Assembly: GCA_039583875.1 (NCBI GenBank)
Contig: CM077162.1
Span: 171,387,220-171,451,219 of the forward strand
Direction: 5' to 3'
DNA from: Platanthera guangdongensis
Taxonomy: Eukaryota > Streptophyta > Magnoliopsida > Asparagales > Orchidaceae
Length of the DNA: 64,000 bases
A program made the position numbers and the translations under genes. This document shows, piece by piece, positions 44,430 through 54,858 of this stretch. The notes beneath the pieces were generated by a model. That model ran no database searches. It saw only the letters and a program-made list of their open reading frames with translations, and had not been told where the DNA came from. Every line of letters starts with the position of its first letter. Position 1 is the stretch's first letter.

Positions 44430-47400
44430 GTATAGTCTTCATCAGCGGCAAGCCCGCCTACACTCTGTTCGACACGGGTGCCTCACACTCGTTTGTGTCG
44501 GAGGCCTTTCTGGAAGGGCTGGAAGGAGTGGAGCGGTTCACAGGCCTGATAAGGAGGGTGCGTCTACCCGACGGATCGAAGATACTCACCTCTGCCCACT
44601 GCAACATGGAGGCGGAGATTGGAGGAAAGTCATTCGAAGTACCAGCAACGATCCTAAGGATGCCAGTCTTCGAGCTGATCCTGGGCATGACTTGGTTATA
44701 CTGGAATCATGCCCAGATTGATTGTCAAGCAAAGAGGATCACCGTGAGGCATGGGGACTCTGTCATTATCATCGAAGGTATAAGACCTGCCTCTCGTATA
44801 CTCTTATCTTCAGTACAGGCCGTTAAGGCCCACCTGTAGGGAGAGGAGGTTTATCAGATTTTATTTGAGTTGGCGGAGGCTAAGGGGTCTGTGGAAGACA
44901 TCTCGGTGGTGCGAGAGTTTGCGACGTCTTTCCAAAGAAACTGCCAGGGTTACCCCCGCACCGAGAGCAGGACTTCCAGATACAGCTTGTGCCGGGGGCC
45001 AAGCCGGCATCTAGGACCCCTTACCGGATGGCCCCGAAAGAGTTGACAGAGTTCCGAAGTCAGTTGCAGGAACTAGTAGAGGCAGGGTTTGCCCGACCAA
45101 GCTCTTCGCCGTGGGGAGCCCCGGTGCTATTTGTCAAGAAGAAGGACAGAAGTCTTCGCTTGTGTATTGATTACCGAGCACTAAATCGGCTGACGGTCCA
45201 GAATACCTATCCACTGCCAAGGATAGACGAGCTGTTCGACCAGCTGCAGGGGGCACAGTTCTTTTCAAAATTAGATTTGAGGTCGGGCTACTACCAGCTT
45301 CGGATTCGAGAGGAGGATATTCGGAAGACTGCTTTTTGTAGCAGATATGGATTGTTTGAGTTTATGGTGATGCCCTTCGGGCTCACAAATGCACCATCGT
45401 CGTTCATGACCCTCATGAACTAGGTTTTCAAGGAGTATCTAGATGTGTTTGTCATTGTGTTTATCGATGACATCCTCATCTACTCGAGAACGGAGGAGGA
45501 GCACGCTCGCCATCTGGCACTGATCCAACAGAGACTGTGGGAGAATCATTTATATGCAAAGTTCAGCAAATGTCAGTTCTGGTTGAAGGAGGTAGGCTTC
45601 TTAGGCCATATTATCAGTGGAGCCGGGTTGGCAGTGGATCCGGCAAAGATTCAGGCAGTTCGGGATTGGCCGCAGTTGAAGGCAACGACCGACATACAAA
45701 GTTTACTAGGACTTGCCGGCTATTACCGGAAGTTCGTGGAGGGATTCTCTCGAATCGCCCTCCCACTCGCATCTTTGACGAAGAAGGAGGTACCTTTCGT
45801 GTGGACCCCGCAGTGCCAGACAGCTTTCCAGGAGCTGAAGGATCGACTCATCTCGGCTCCCATACTTGCTCTCCCCTCAGGGAGAGAAGGATTTTAGGTC
45901 TACACCGATGCTTCCTACCAGGGTATGGGAGCTGTACTGATGCAGAAGGGTCATGTGATTGCGTATGCGTCTCGCCAGTTGAAGAAGCACGAACAGAACT
46001 ACCCGGTGCACGACCTTGAGATGGGGGCGGTCGTTTTTGCTTTGAAGGTCTGGTGCCACTATCTTTATGGAGTCCACTGCGACATCTACTCCGACCACAA
46101 GAACCTGAAATACGTGGACACGCAGAAGGAACTGAACGTCAGGCAGAGGCGCTGGGTGGAGTTCTTAGCGGATTACCAGTATGAGATGCACTACCATCCA
46201 GGGAAGGTAAACGTGGTGGCCGACGCGTTGAGTCGGAGAGCTGCCACTTCCGAAGCCGGGCCCCAGGTTATGTCTATGGAGCTGGTGAGGAGATTGGAGG
46301 ATATGCACATCACACTGGTGTCGTCCGAGGACCCCGAGCTTTACATGGAGTATTTAGCTGCGATGAGTGCTACAGACGATATCCGGGACCGAGTTAGAGA
46401 TGGGTAGAGGCGAGATGCCAAATTGGAGCCTATATTCTGGGCCTTGGAGAACGGTACAGCAGGGGATTACATGATGAGGGATGGCATGGTATGCTTTAGA
46501 GGTCGGACTTATATACCGGAAGGAGGCCAGGTCCGGGAAGATATCATGGCGGAGGACCACCACAGCAGATACTCGATACACCCGGGGATCACGAAGATGA
46601 CTACAGACTTGAAGAAGACTATGTACTGGCCAGACATGAAGAAGGATATCACTCAATTTGTGACCCACTGTGAAGCGTGCCAGCTAGTGAAGGCAGAGTG
46701 CAAAAACCCCGCGGTACTGTTGCAACCACTCCCGGTACCAGAGTGGAAGTTTGAAGTCATCGCGATGTAATTTATTCATGGACTTCCCAGATCACGGACG
46801 GGAAACGACTCGATTTGGGTCATCGTCGATCGGTTGATGAAGGTGGCCAGATTCATTCCGATCAGGAAGGACGACTCTGTGGGAGTATTAGTGCAGAGAT
46901 TTGTGGAGCTGTTCGTTCGATATCACGGGGTGCCCAAGACGATCGTGTCGGATCGGGATGGCCGGTTCACTTCCAGGAAGTGGAGATCCGTGCAAGCTTA
47001 CTTAGGCACGCGATTGACCTTCAGCACCGCATTCCATCCCCAGACAGATGGGCAGACGGAACGCACCAACCAGACGCTGGAAGATCTTTTGAGGCTATGC
47101 ATTTTGGACCTCGGGGAACCGTGGGAGAAGCTCTTACCCCTGGTCGAGTTCTCCTATAACAACAGCTACCAGTCCAGCATCAGGATGATGCCTTACGAAG
47201 CCTTGTATGGAAGGAAATGCAGGACCCTGCTTTCTTGGATTCAGGACGAGGATCCGAAGGTGTTGGGATCGGATTTTGTTGAAGACACTGAGGCTCAGGT
47301 TATGCTGATTAGAGACAGGATGTTAGAGGAGCAGAGCAGACAGGCTAAGTATTATGACGCCCGACATCGTCAGGTGGAGTTTCAGGTGGGGGATCGAGTG

Positions 47401-47820
47401 TTTCTGAAGATCCGGCCCATGCATGGAGTTTCACGGGTGCGTGGTCGGAGGAAGAAGCTCAGCCCTAGGTATATGGGCCCTTACAGGAACCTGGAGCGGA
47501 TCGGACCCTTAGCCTACAGGCTGGAGTTGCCACCAGAGCTGGCAGCTCTGCACGACGTCTTCCACATTTCTTCGCTGAGGAGAGCTCTACTACGCCCGGA
47601 GCAGCAGATTTTGACCACCGAAGGGCCGGTAGCTTCAGACCAGTCATTTCGCTTAGAGCCAGCTCAGATCGACGATCGAGGAGTACGGATCTTGTGTCGT
47701 AAGAAGGTTCCATTAGTCAAAGTCCTGTGGAGGAACCACGGCTAGGAGGAGCTTACCTGGGAACCACAGGACCTGATGCGACAAAAGTACCCAGAGCTGT
47801 TCAGTCAGGTATATCTCACA
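44430..47820 (+). pseudogene. pol: GY3 pol (protease to integrase) with many stops
   Basis: Protease '[13 protein letters not shown]' near 44463; RT '[12 protein letters not shown]' and 'VFIDDIL' near 45466; RNase H '[15 protein letters not shown]' near 45900; integrase 'HCEACQLVKAE' near 46670, 'VSDRDGRF' near 46950 and '[20 protein letters not shown]' near 47033; tail 'LHDVFHISSLRRALLRPE' near 47550. Stops lie at 44837, 45421, 45895, 46405, 46768 and 47743, with a frameshift near 44930. Amino-acid identity with GY1 Pol is high throughout, so both belong to the same clade. Confidence 0.92.
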
Positions 47821-48079
47821 ACCCCTCAAGATGTTTAATTTATTTTCCTGCTTTAAACTAGTAAGGCTGCTCCAGAAAGAGTATAGTCTAATCTTTTGTT
47901 TATTGAGATATTGGTTTTCCAATTGGGCGAATTGGTCATAGATTTATGTTTCCTTTTGAACCTAATTTAGCAAACATGGCGTCGTGATGGGATGTTACAA
48001 GTTTCTTTTCTTCGGTAGAAATTCCCGTAGGCTTAACCTTGATTTCAGGGACAAAATCTTTGTTTTGTTTATTGGGATT

Positions 48080-48610
48080 TGTAACATCCCATTTCCAACT
48101 AGACCCCTAAGAGTGGTTTTGGCCATGCCTAGGTCATGACAAAACCCTAGGAAGCCAGAAATGGGCCAAGAGATATAAGGCCAAGGTGAGGATCATCATG
48201 GTCTGCAAATAGTAGGATTCTGAACAATAGTTTAGGATGACCATGGGGATACACCTTGACCACAAGACCCTACCACAACACCCCCAAACATTTTGGGAGG
48301 CCCATTAGAGCCATAAGGACCCATTGGGGTCAATCAAAGAGACTTAGTTGACACAAGTCAACCCTAACCCTAAATGGGTCAAACTAGACTATTTAGGGTC
48401 AATTGACCTTCCCCTAGCCAAGTGGACCCCACCCATGCCCTCCTAAACATAAAGTGAGGTCAATAGGGTCACCAAGGATACATTGGGTTCAGCCCTAGAG
48501 ACCAAGTTGACCCAAGTCAACTTAGGCCCCTCATCTGGTCAAAGTACCCTTACTAAGGGTAGGTGACCTCCAAAGTGCAAGGTAACCCTACATAACCCTT
48601 CCTAGACCTC
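48080..48610 (+). mobile_element. GY3 3' LTR, truncated
   Basis: Starts TGTAACATCCC and follows the 5' LTR for about 530 bp (to the point corresponding to about 38165), then breaks at 'cctcagg|aggtcaccc' into 5S-like sequence. The shared 'cagg' at the junction is a microhomology, suggesting illegitimate recombination rather than transposition. Confidence 0.85.
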
Positions 48611-48665
48611 AGGAGGTCACCCATCCCAGTACTCTCGCCGAAGCACGCTTAACAATGGAGTTCTT
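48611..48665 (-). pseudogene. 5S rRNA-like fragment (internal promoter part)
   Basis: The minus strand reads 'gttaagcgtgcttcggcgag' and 'tactgggatgggtgacctcc', matching plant 5S rRNA from about position 45 to 95 (A box, intermediate element, C box) with a few changes and a 3-base deletion. It is too short for a 5S gene and is joined to a tRNA-like repeat on one side. It could come from a Cassandra-type TRIM LTR or a 5S-derived SINE. Confidence 0.65.
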
Positions 48666-49373
48666 TTATAACTGTCCAGGCACATCAACATGGGACCCAG
48701 CTGGAACCGCCGGCCTACTAGAGTCCAGACCCGGGCCCACTATTGGTAGTCAGCCTATCACATTCAAGCCTGCATGCCATGCACCCCAACCCCTCTCTGG
48801 CCTGTTTATCAGCTCGGCGGGTTGTTGCCACTGGGGATCGAACCCAGGACCTTGATAAGAGAGCTTTACGCCACTCCCTCATCACCAACTGAGCTGCAGC
48901 TCAGTTGGTGATGAGGGTGTGGCGTAAAGCTCTCTTATCAAGGTCCTGGGTTCGATCCCCAGTGGCAACAACCCGCCGTGCTGATAAACAGGCCGGAGAG
49001 GGGTTGGGGTGCATTGCCTGCAGGCTTGAATGTGATAGGCTGACTACCAGTAGTGGGCCCGGGTCTGGACTCTGGTAGGCCGGCGGTTCCAGCTGGGTCC
49101 CATGTTGATGGGCCTGGACCGTTATAAAAAGTGCACTTTTTGTAACAGTCCAGGCCCATCCCATGGGAACCCGCTGGAACCACCGGCCTACCAGAGTCCA
49201 GACCCGGGCCCACCACTGGTAGTCAGCCTATCACATTCAAGCCTGTAGGCCATGCACCCCAACCCCTCTCCGACCTGTTTATCAGCACGGCGGGTTGTTT
49301 CCCCTGGGGATCGAACCCAGGACCTTGATAAGAGAGCTTTACGCCAGTCCCTCATCACCAACTGAGTTGCATT
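48666..49373. repeat. Three inverted tRNA-headed short repeats (minus, plus, minus)
   Basis: Units of about 235-240 bp: 48666-48897 minus, 48898-49138 plus, 49139-49373 minus. In sense orientation each starts 'gcagctcagttggtgatgag' (A-box-like) and has 'ggtcctgggttcgatcccca' (B box) about 50 bases on, then a GC-rich body with 'ggagaggggttggggtgc', and ends 'ggcctggaccgttataaaa'. The first pair meets head to head at 'tgagctgcagctca'. The second pair meets tail to tail at 'aaaaagtgcacttttt'. The tRNA-like head, size and pol III boxes suggest a SINE family. Confidence 0.75.
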
Positions 49374-50461
49374 TGGCAGATTTCACACTGGTCACATCAA
49401 AAGAGAATGAAGGGCGTTCTACCTAATGCGCCATAACTCCTTCGAGAACGAAATCCCAAAGACAGATTGGGCAAACTCTACCCCATCTTCAACTTAAATT
49501 CCTGTCCTGGGGGAGAGGTCCATTCTCAAGAAAATGCCATCCTCTCTCTTTCTTACTAGGCGACAAAGCAGAATCCCATATGTAGAAGAAATCCTTTGAC
49601 CTTTATTGCACTGAAGACCCGACCTCCGAATACCAAGCTGAAACGCTTGCCGGAGTGCGCCTATTACTGTTCTAACTCGTAGTTCCCCAATCGTCTTTGG
49701 ACAACCTGCCATTTGACGGCCTTTTGAAGAAGATATCGTAATCTCTCGATCTGACCACTTTGGGCTTGTTGTCGGGACATTATTTAGACGGATGCATCAC
49801 ATTATCTCTTAGGGGGGAAGGTTGACTTAGCCTGCCTCTCCCATCATGACTTTCTTTCATGAAGGACAAAGCATCTTTCTTAGCAGAACTTCCAGATAGA
49901 GTTCAATCTAGTTTAGTTGATCTGTTACAACAGATCCATTGTCTTGGTCACTAGAAAGTGCTGATGGGAGAGGCAGGCTAAGTCATGATGGGAGAGGCAG
50001 GCTAAGTCAACCTTCCCCCCTAAGAGATAATGTGATGCATCCGTCTAAATAATGTCCCGACAACAAGCCCAAAGTGGTCAGATCGAGAGATTACGATATC
50101 TTCTTCAAAAGGCCGTCAAATGGCAGGTTGTCCAAAGAAGATTGGGGAACTATGAGTTAGAACAGTAATAGGCGCACTCCGGCAAGCGTTTCAGCTTGGT
50201 ATTCGGAGGTCGGGTCTTCAGTGCAATAAAGGTCAAAGGATTTCTTCTACATATGGGATTCTGCTTTGTCGCCTAGTAAGAAAGAGAGAGGACGTCATTT
50301 TCTTGAGAATGGACCTCTCCCCCAGGACAGGAATTTGAGTTGAAGATGGGGTAGAGTTTGCCCAATCTGTCTTTGGGATTTCGTTCTCGATGGAGTTATG
50401 GCGCATTAGGTAGAACACCCTTCATTCTCTTTTGATGTGACCAGTGTGAAATCCGCCAAAT
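49374..50461. repeat. Large inverted repeat, arms about 475 bp
   Basis: The arm 49374-49850 is repeated in reverse complement at about 49985-50461 with few differences. It includes 'ggcagatttcacactggtca' and 'gacggatgcatcacattatc' on the left and their complements on the right. The centre (about 49851-49984) is non-repetitive except for a 31-bp direct duplication of 'gatgggagaggcaggctaag' at 49953-49996. I recognise no protein in the arms. The tRNA-like units continue the symmetry outward on both sides. Confidence 0.85.
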
Positions 50462-50936
50462 GGAGCTAAGTTGGTAATGAGGGAGTGCTATAAAGCTCTC
50501 TTATCAAGGTCCTGGGTTCGATCCCCAGTGGCAACAACCCGCAGTGCTGATAAACAGGCCGGAGAGGGGTTGGTGTGCATGGCCTGCAGGCTTGAATGTG
50601 ATAGGCTGACTACCAGTAGTGGGCCCGGGTCTGGACTCTGGTAGGCCGGCGGTTCCAGCTGGGTCCCATGTTGATGGGCCTGGACCGTTATAAAAAGTGC
50701 ACTTTTGTAACAGTCCAGGCCCATCCTATGGGAACCCGCTGGCACCGCCGGCCTACCAGGGTCCAGACCCGGGCCCACTACTGGTAGTCAGCCTATCACA
50801 TTCAAGCCTGTAGGCCATGCACCCCACCCCTCTCCGGCCTGTTTATCAGCATGTCGGGTTGTTGCCACTGGGGATCGAACCCAGGACCTTGATAAGAGAG
50901 CTTTACGCCACTCCCTCACAACCAACTGAGCTGCAT
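50462..50936. repeat. Tail-to-tail pair of tRNA-headed repeats
   Basis: The plus unit 50462-50700 and minus unit 50701-50936 mirror 49139-49373 and 48898-49138 about a centre near 49915. The plus unit has 'ggtcctgggttcgatcccca' and ends 'gttataaaaagtgcac'. The outer end 'aactgagctgcatt' runs directly into 5S-like sequence. Confidence 0.75.
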
Positions 50937-51144
50937 TGAGTAGTACTGGGATGGGTGACCTCCTGGGAAGTGCCCGTACTGCCCAGATTAACTGTTGAGT
51001 TCGCTCATCAAAGGGAGGCTGTGGCCACCAACAACCCGCCAGTAGGCTGGAGAGGGGTTGGGGTGCTTGGGCTGCAGCCCGGTAGCGTCGCCTAGAGCGG
51101 AGCCGTGACACCGTCAAGTTGGATCGGCTAGGGGCGTTACAATA
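50937..51144 (+). mobile_element. 5S-headed repeat, Cassandra-like LTR end or 5S SINE
   Basis: Begins with the 3' part of a 5S rRNA ('gagtagtactgggatgggtg', 'acctcctgggaagtgcccg'), followed by a body with 'caacaacccgcc' and 'ggagaggggttggggtgc' and an end 'ctaggggcgttaca'. The TTACA end and 5S content suit a Cassandra TRIM LTR. The body words are, however, shared with the neighbouring tRNA-headed units, which suits a SINE with an exchanged head. Which is right cannot be settled here. Confidence 0.5.
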
Positions 51145-51615
51145 AAAGTGCACTTTTTATAACAGTCCAGGCCCATCAACATGGGACCCAACTGGAACCG
51201 CCAGCCTACCAAAGTCCAGACCCGGGCCCACTACTGGTAGTCAGCCTATCACATTCAAGCCTGCAGGCCATGCACCCCAACCCCTCTCCGGCCTGTTTAT
51301 CAGCACGGCGGGTTGTTTCCACTGGGGATCAAACCCAGGACCTTGATAAGAGAGCTTTACGTCACTCCCTCATCACCAACTGAGCTGCAACTCAGTTGGT
51401 GATGAGGGAGTGGCGTAAAGCTCTCTTATCAAGGTCCTGGGTTCGATCCCAGTGGAAACAACCCGCCGTGCTGATAAACAAGCCGGAGAGGGGTTGGGGT
51501 GCATGGCCTGCAGGCTTGAATGTGATAGGCTGACTACCAGCAGTGGGCCCGGGTCTGGACTCTGGTAGGCCGGCAGTTCCAGCTGGGTCCTATGTGATGG
51601 GCCTGGACCGTTATA
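51145..51615. repeat. Head-to-head pair of tRNA-headed repeats at the right edge
   Basis: Minus unit 51145-51388 and plus unit 51389-51615, meeting at 'actgagctgcaactcagt'. The plus unit ends 'ggaccgttat', adjoining AAATA and the GY2 RNase H. Because the unit itself ends in 'ttataaaa', the AAATA here could be partly unit sequence. Confidence 0.7.
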
Positions 51616-52994
51616 AAATATCACGGCCGCTAACTCCAAGTCATGGACCGGATAATTTCTCTCATGAGCCTTCAATTGTCGTGAACCGTAGGCTATCACA
51701 TTCCCATGCTGTAGCAGAACACAACCCAAACCACTGCCCGAAGCATCACTATAGATTTCGAACCCTTCAGTTCCACTTGGGGAACATAAAATAGGCGATG
51801 TGGTCAACCGCCTCTTCAACTCTTCAAAAGCCTGTTCGCACTCCGAAGACCACACAAATTTCTGATTCTTCCTAGTCAAAGTCGTGAGTGGTAGCGTTAT
51901 CTGCGAGAAGTTCTCTACGAAGCGCCTGTAGTAGCCAACAAGCCACAGAAAGCTCCGGACCTCCGCCACTGTAGTCAAAACAGGCCACTCCCGTATTGCC
52001 ACTATCTTCGCCGGATCCACAGCTATCCCTTCTCCACTAACAACATGACCAAGGAACGCTATCGAGAATAACCAGAACTCACACTTAGAGAACTTAGCAT
52101 ACAACTGGTTTCTTTTCAATGTCTCCAACACCATGTGCAGGTGATTGTAGTGATCCTATTCACACTGCGAGTACACCATGATATCGTCGATAAATACTAT
52201 CACAAAACGGTCTAGGTACTCTCTGAACGTCCTGTTCATCAGATCCATAAACACAGATGGCGCGTTGGTCAAACCAAACGACATGACCGTGAACTCGTAA
52301 TGCCCAAACCGCGTACTGAATGCTGTCTTTGGGATGTCGCTCTCCCTTATCCTCAATTAGTAGTAACCGAACTTCAGATCTAACTTCGAATATACCGTTG
52401 ACCCAACCAACTGATCAAATAGATCGTTAATTCTCGGGATCAGATACTTATTCTTTTCCACAAGCTTGTTCAATTCTCGGTAGTCGATACAAAGTCGCAA
52501 GCTCCCATCTTTCTTCTTAACGAAAAGAACCGGTGCGCTCTAAGGAGTTGAACTTGGACGCACATAACCTTGTTCTAACAACTCTTGCAGTTTTACCTTC
52601 AACTCCGCCATCTCTTTTGGCCCTATCCGATATGGAGAGCGTGACACCGGTTTGGCACCTGGTACCAGCTCAATAATAAAATCAATTTCCCGCTGAGGAG
52701 GGGCTCCTGGGAGATCATCTGGAAACACATCAGGATATTCGGACTCAACTGGGATACTGTCCAGACTAGGCTTAGGCGTTGAAGCCTGCACTAATATGAC
52801 AAACAGCTCTGCCCCAGACCGAACTACCTTAATCACCTGAAGGGCCGACATAAAAACTTTCCCTGACCCCTTCATGCCCACAAACGTAGTCTCCCGTTCA
52901 GAATTTAATCCCAACTTAACCTCCTTTCGGTTGCAATCAATGTAAGCTCGCTGCTCCGACAGCCAGTCCATACCCAAGATTACATCGAACTCTA
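51616..52994 (-). pseudogene. GY2 protease end, reverse transcriptase and RNase H start
   Basis: Minus reading from 52994: 'FDVILGMDWLSEQRAYIDC' (protease end), '[20 protein letters not shown]', 'RSPYRIGPKEMAELKVKLQE', then '[20 protein letters not shown]', '[15 protein letters not shown]', the catalytic 'FIDDIM' near 52190, '[19 protein letters not shown]' and RNase H '[17 protein letters not shown]'. Stops interrupt it near 52540, 52360 and 52155. It ends at 51621 and continues at 37636. The GY2 gag and 5' LTR are not in the window. Confidence 0.88.
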
Positions 52995-54779
52995 TGTTGG
53001 GTACATTGAAAAATGTGTACCAGATTTGGAGAAGCCTCACACAACTTAGTGATATACATCAAGGTGTATTTGATGTTATTTTGAGTTTACATGTGCAGGT
53101 TAAGAATATGCAGGAAAAGTTTCTAAGTCCATGTGTCGACACCAGAAGAAGCTATGTTGACACTTGTGAAGACTTGTGTCGACACTTGAGAAAAGCTGTG
53201 TCGATACCTGGAGTCAATTGTGTCAACACTTGGAGAAGTAGTGTCGACACACAGAAAGTTCAATCGACACACAAAAAGTTCAGTCGACATCAACTGTGTC
53301 GACACACAAGACTTGTGTTGACACACAGAAAGCTCAGTCGACATCAACTATGTCGACACACAGGACTTGTGTCGACTCATAGAAAGTTCAGTCAACATTA
53401 ACTGTGTCGACACACAGGACTTGTGTCGACATACACACCAAAATTTCTTCTAAGTCAATTGTGCCAAGACAAGAAGTGACTGTGTCGACACACAGGACTT
53501 GTGTCGACACATTCTTACAGAAGCTATGTTAAGAAGCAGTGTCGACACCATGAGAGCTGTGTCGACACCACCAAGGATTGTGTCGACACTTAGTCTACTT
53601 GTGTCGACACATATGAAGTTCAGACTCGACATTTTGCTGACAGAGACAAAGTTTCAAGAAGTAACAGGAAGACTTGACAGCTGCCATAACCAACAAGTCT
53701 ACTACAACTGTCAAATCTGTCATGAGTTGGTTAGCAACCGGATCAGCCGATAACCTTGAATGAAGTCTATATAAAGACAGATTCCATCAACAAAGGAAGA
53801 AGTAAGAAAAACAAAAAAAATGAAGTACACAAATCACAATTACAACAAAAGATCCAACATATACAAGGAAATCCAGTCAGAGATTTCAAGTGGATCTAAG
53901 TGAAGAATTTCAACATATCTTTTGAAAAATTTGTAGAGAGAGAGCTCCAACAATCCAAGTGAATAAAGAGACTATCGACAACTAGTCTCTTAAGAGCAGA
54001 TCCTGAACTAATCTGCAAAGAAGATTTCAGATTGATTTCTGGATTTTAAGAAGGAAGTTGATTGAAGACCATCTTTAAGAAATTCAACCTTATTGTGTTC
54101 AGATTCAAGAAGCTTTTAAGAAAGCCAAAGATAGGTGGATTTCTGTGAAATCAGATTCTTCAAGAACTGATCAAGAAAAGTTTCTACCCATTCTCTCTCA
54201 ACTTGGGTGAAAAATACAACTTATTGTTTTATCATTTTTCTATAAGATCATTATTGATCTGGGTTGTAAGCCTAATTTATAAAGGTTGAGGTAGGGCTGA
54301 GTGCCTGAGGTAGGAGATTTATATCTCTGAGTTGTAGGCCTTGGGAAGGCTGAGGTAGGGCTGTGTGCCTGAGGTAGGAGATTTGGTTCTCTGAGTTGTA
54401 GGCCTTGGTGAAGGCTGAGGTAGCGCTTACTTGCCTGAGTTGTAGGAGTGTGGACTCACTCTGAGTTGTAGGAACCTTGACTGGGTTCTGAGCTATAAGA
54501 TCAGTTGATCTGAGAAGGAAGGAAGAAGTTAGGCCGAATCTAGCACACTGTTAGATAGACGAAGGGGGAAAGTGGATGTACCCATCATTTGGGGAACCAC
54601 TATAAAACTGTGTGCCATTTATGATTGTGTGTGATTTTGTGATTTCTGTGATGTGGTAGCAGTAGATCTGTTTGATTCTTTTTGATTAACTGAATTAGTA
54701 TTCTGTCTTAGAGTATAAAGGAATTGTACCTATTCACCCCCCTCTAGGTGTTTAGGTTATCTTGAAACCAATTCTTTCA
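52995..54779 (+). mobile_element. COP-B 5' LTR
   Basis: Begins TGTTGGGTACATTG inside the GY2 protease reading and ends 'aaaccaattctttca', followed by a primer-binding site. Length 1785 bp. It has a GTGTCGACAC array (53130-53625), a TATA box TATATAAAG at 53768-53776 and the 'cacccccctctagg' ending. The left 5 bp 'ctcta' (52990-52994) is the expected TSD; its partner would lie beyond 64000. It is related to, but a different family from, the 11172 LTR. Confidence 0.9.
53130..53625 (+). repeat. GTGTCGACAC array in the COP-B LTR
   Basis: Around twenty TGTCGACA-type motifs, several as exact GTGTCGACAC, others decayed to 'gtgttgacac', 'gtcgacatcaac' or 'gtcaacatt'. A unit of about 60 bp containing 'cacacaggacttgtg' is repeated several times. 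It lies upstream of the TATA box at 53768. Confidence 0.85.
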
Positions 54780-54781
54780 AG

Positions 54782-54794
54782 TGGTATCAGAGCC
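54782..54794 (+). promoter_or_regulatory. COP-B primer-binding site
   Basis: TGGTATCAGAGCC, three bases after the LTR end, is complementary to the 3' end of initiator tRNA-Met. It confirms that 52995-54779 is a 5' LTR and that the element points to the right. Confidence 0.9.
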
Positions 54795-54858
54795 AGATTG
54801 CTCAAAGATAAACTTAACAGTCTGAGTAAGATCTTTGAGGCAGAAAAAATTAGAACAG

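Larger units (their letters stand above)
37637..51615 (+). mobile_element. GY3 gypsy element plus palindromic cluster, flanked by AAATA
   Basis: Between two AAATA copies (37632-37636 and 51616-51620) lies a 14-kb insertion into GY2 RNase H. It comprises a Tekay-like gypsy element (5' LTR 37637-42972, gag-pol 43000-47820, truncated 3' LTR 48080-48610) and then a 3-kb cluster of inverted tRNA-like and 5S-like repeats. Where both LTRs can be compared (about 530 bp) I count about 22 differences, roughly 4%, so it is older than GY1. The gypsy LTR end is missing on the right although AAATA is still present. Confidence 0.8.

Noticed and set aside
48898..48975. tRNA gene
   Set aside because: A and B boxes are present, but no acceptor stem or cloverleaf closes and the same 240-bp unit recurs seven times. 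It is a tRNA-derived repeat.
49494..50418. Possible gene in the arms of the large inverted repeat
   Set aside because: Short frames on both arms are mirror images, with no start context or family match; unidentified repeat DNA is the safer call.
50937..50990. 5S rRNA gene
   Set aside because: Only the 3' part of 5S is present and it runs into a repeat body. The other piece (48611-48665) covers only a middle segment.
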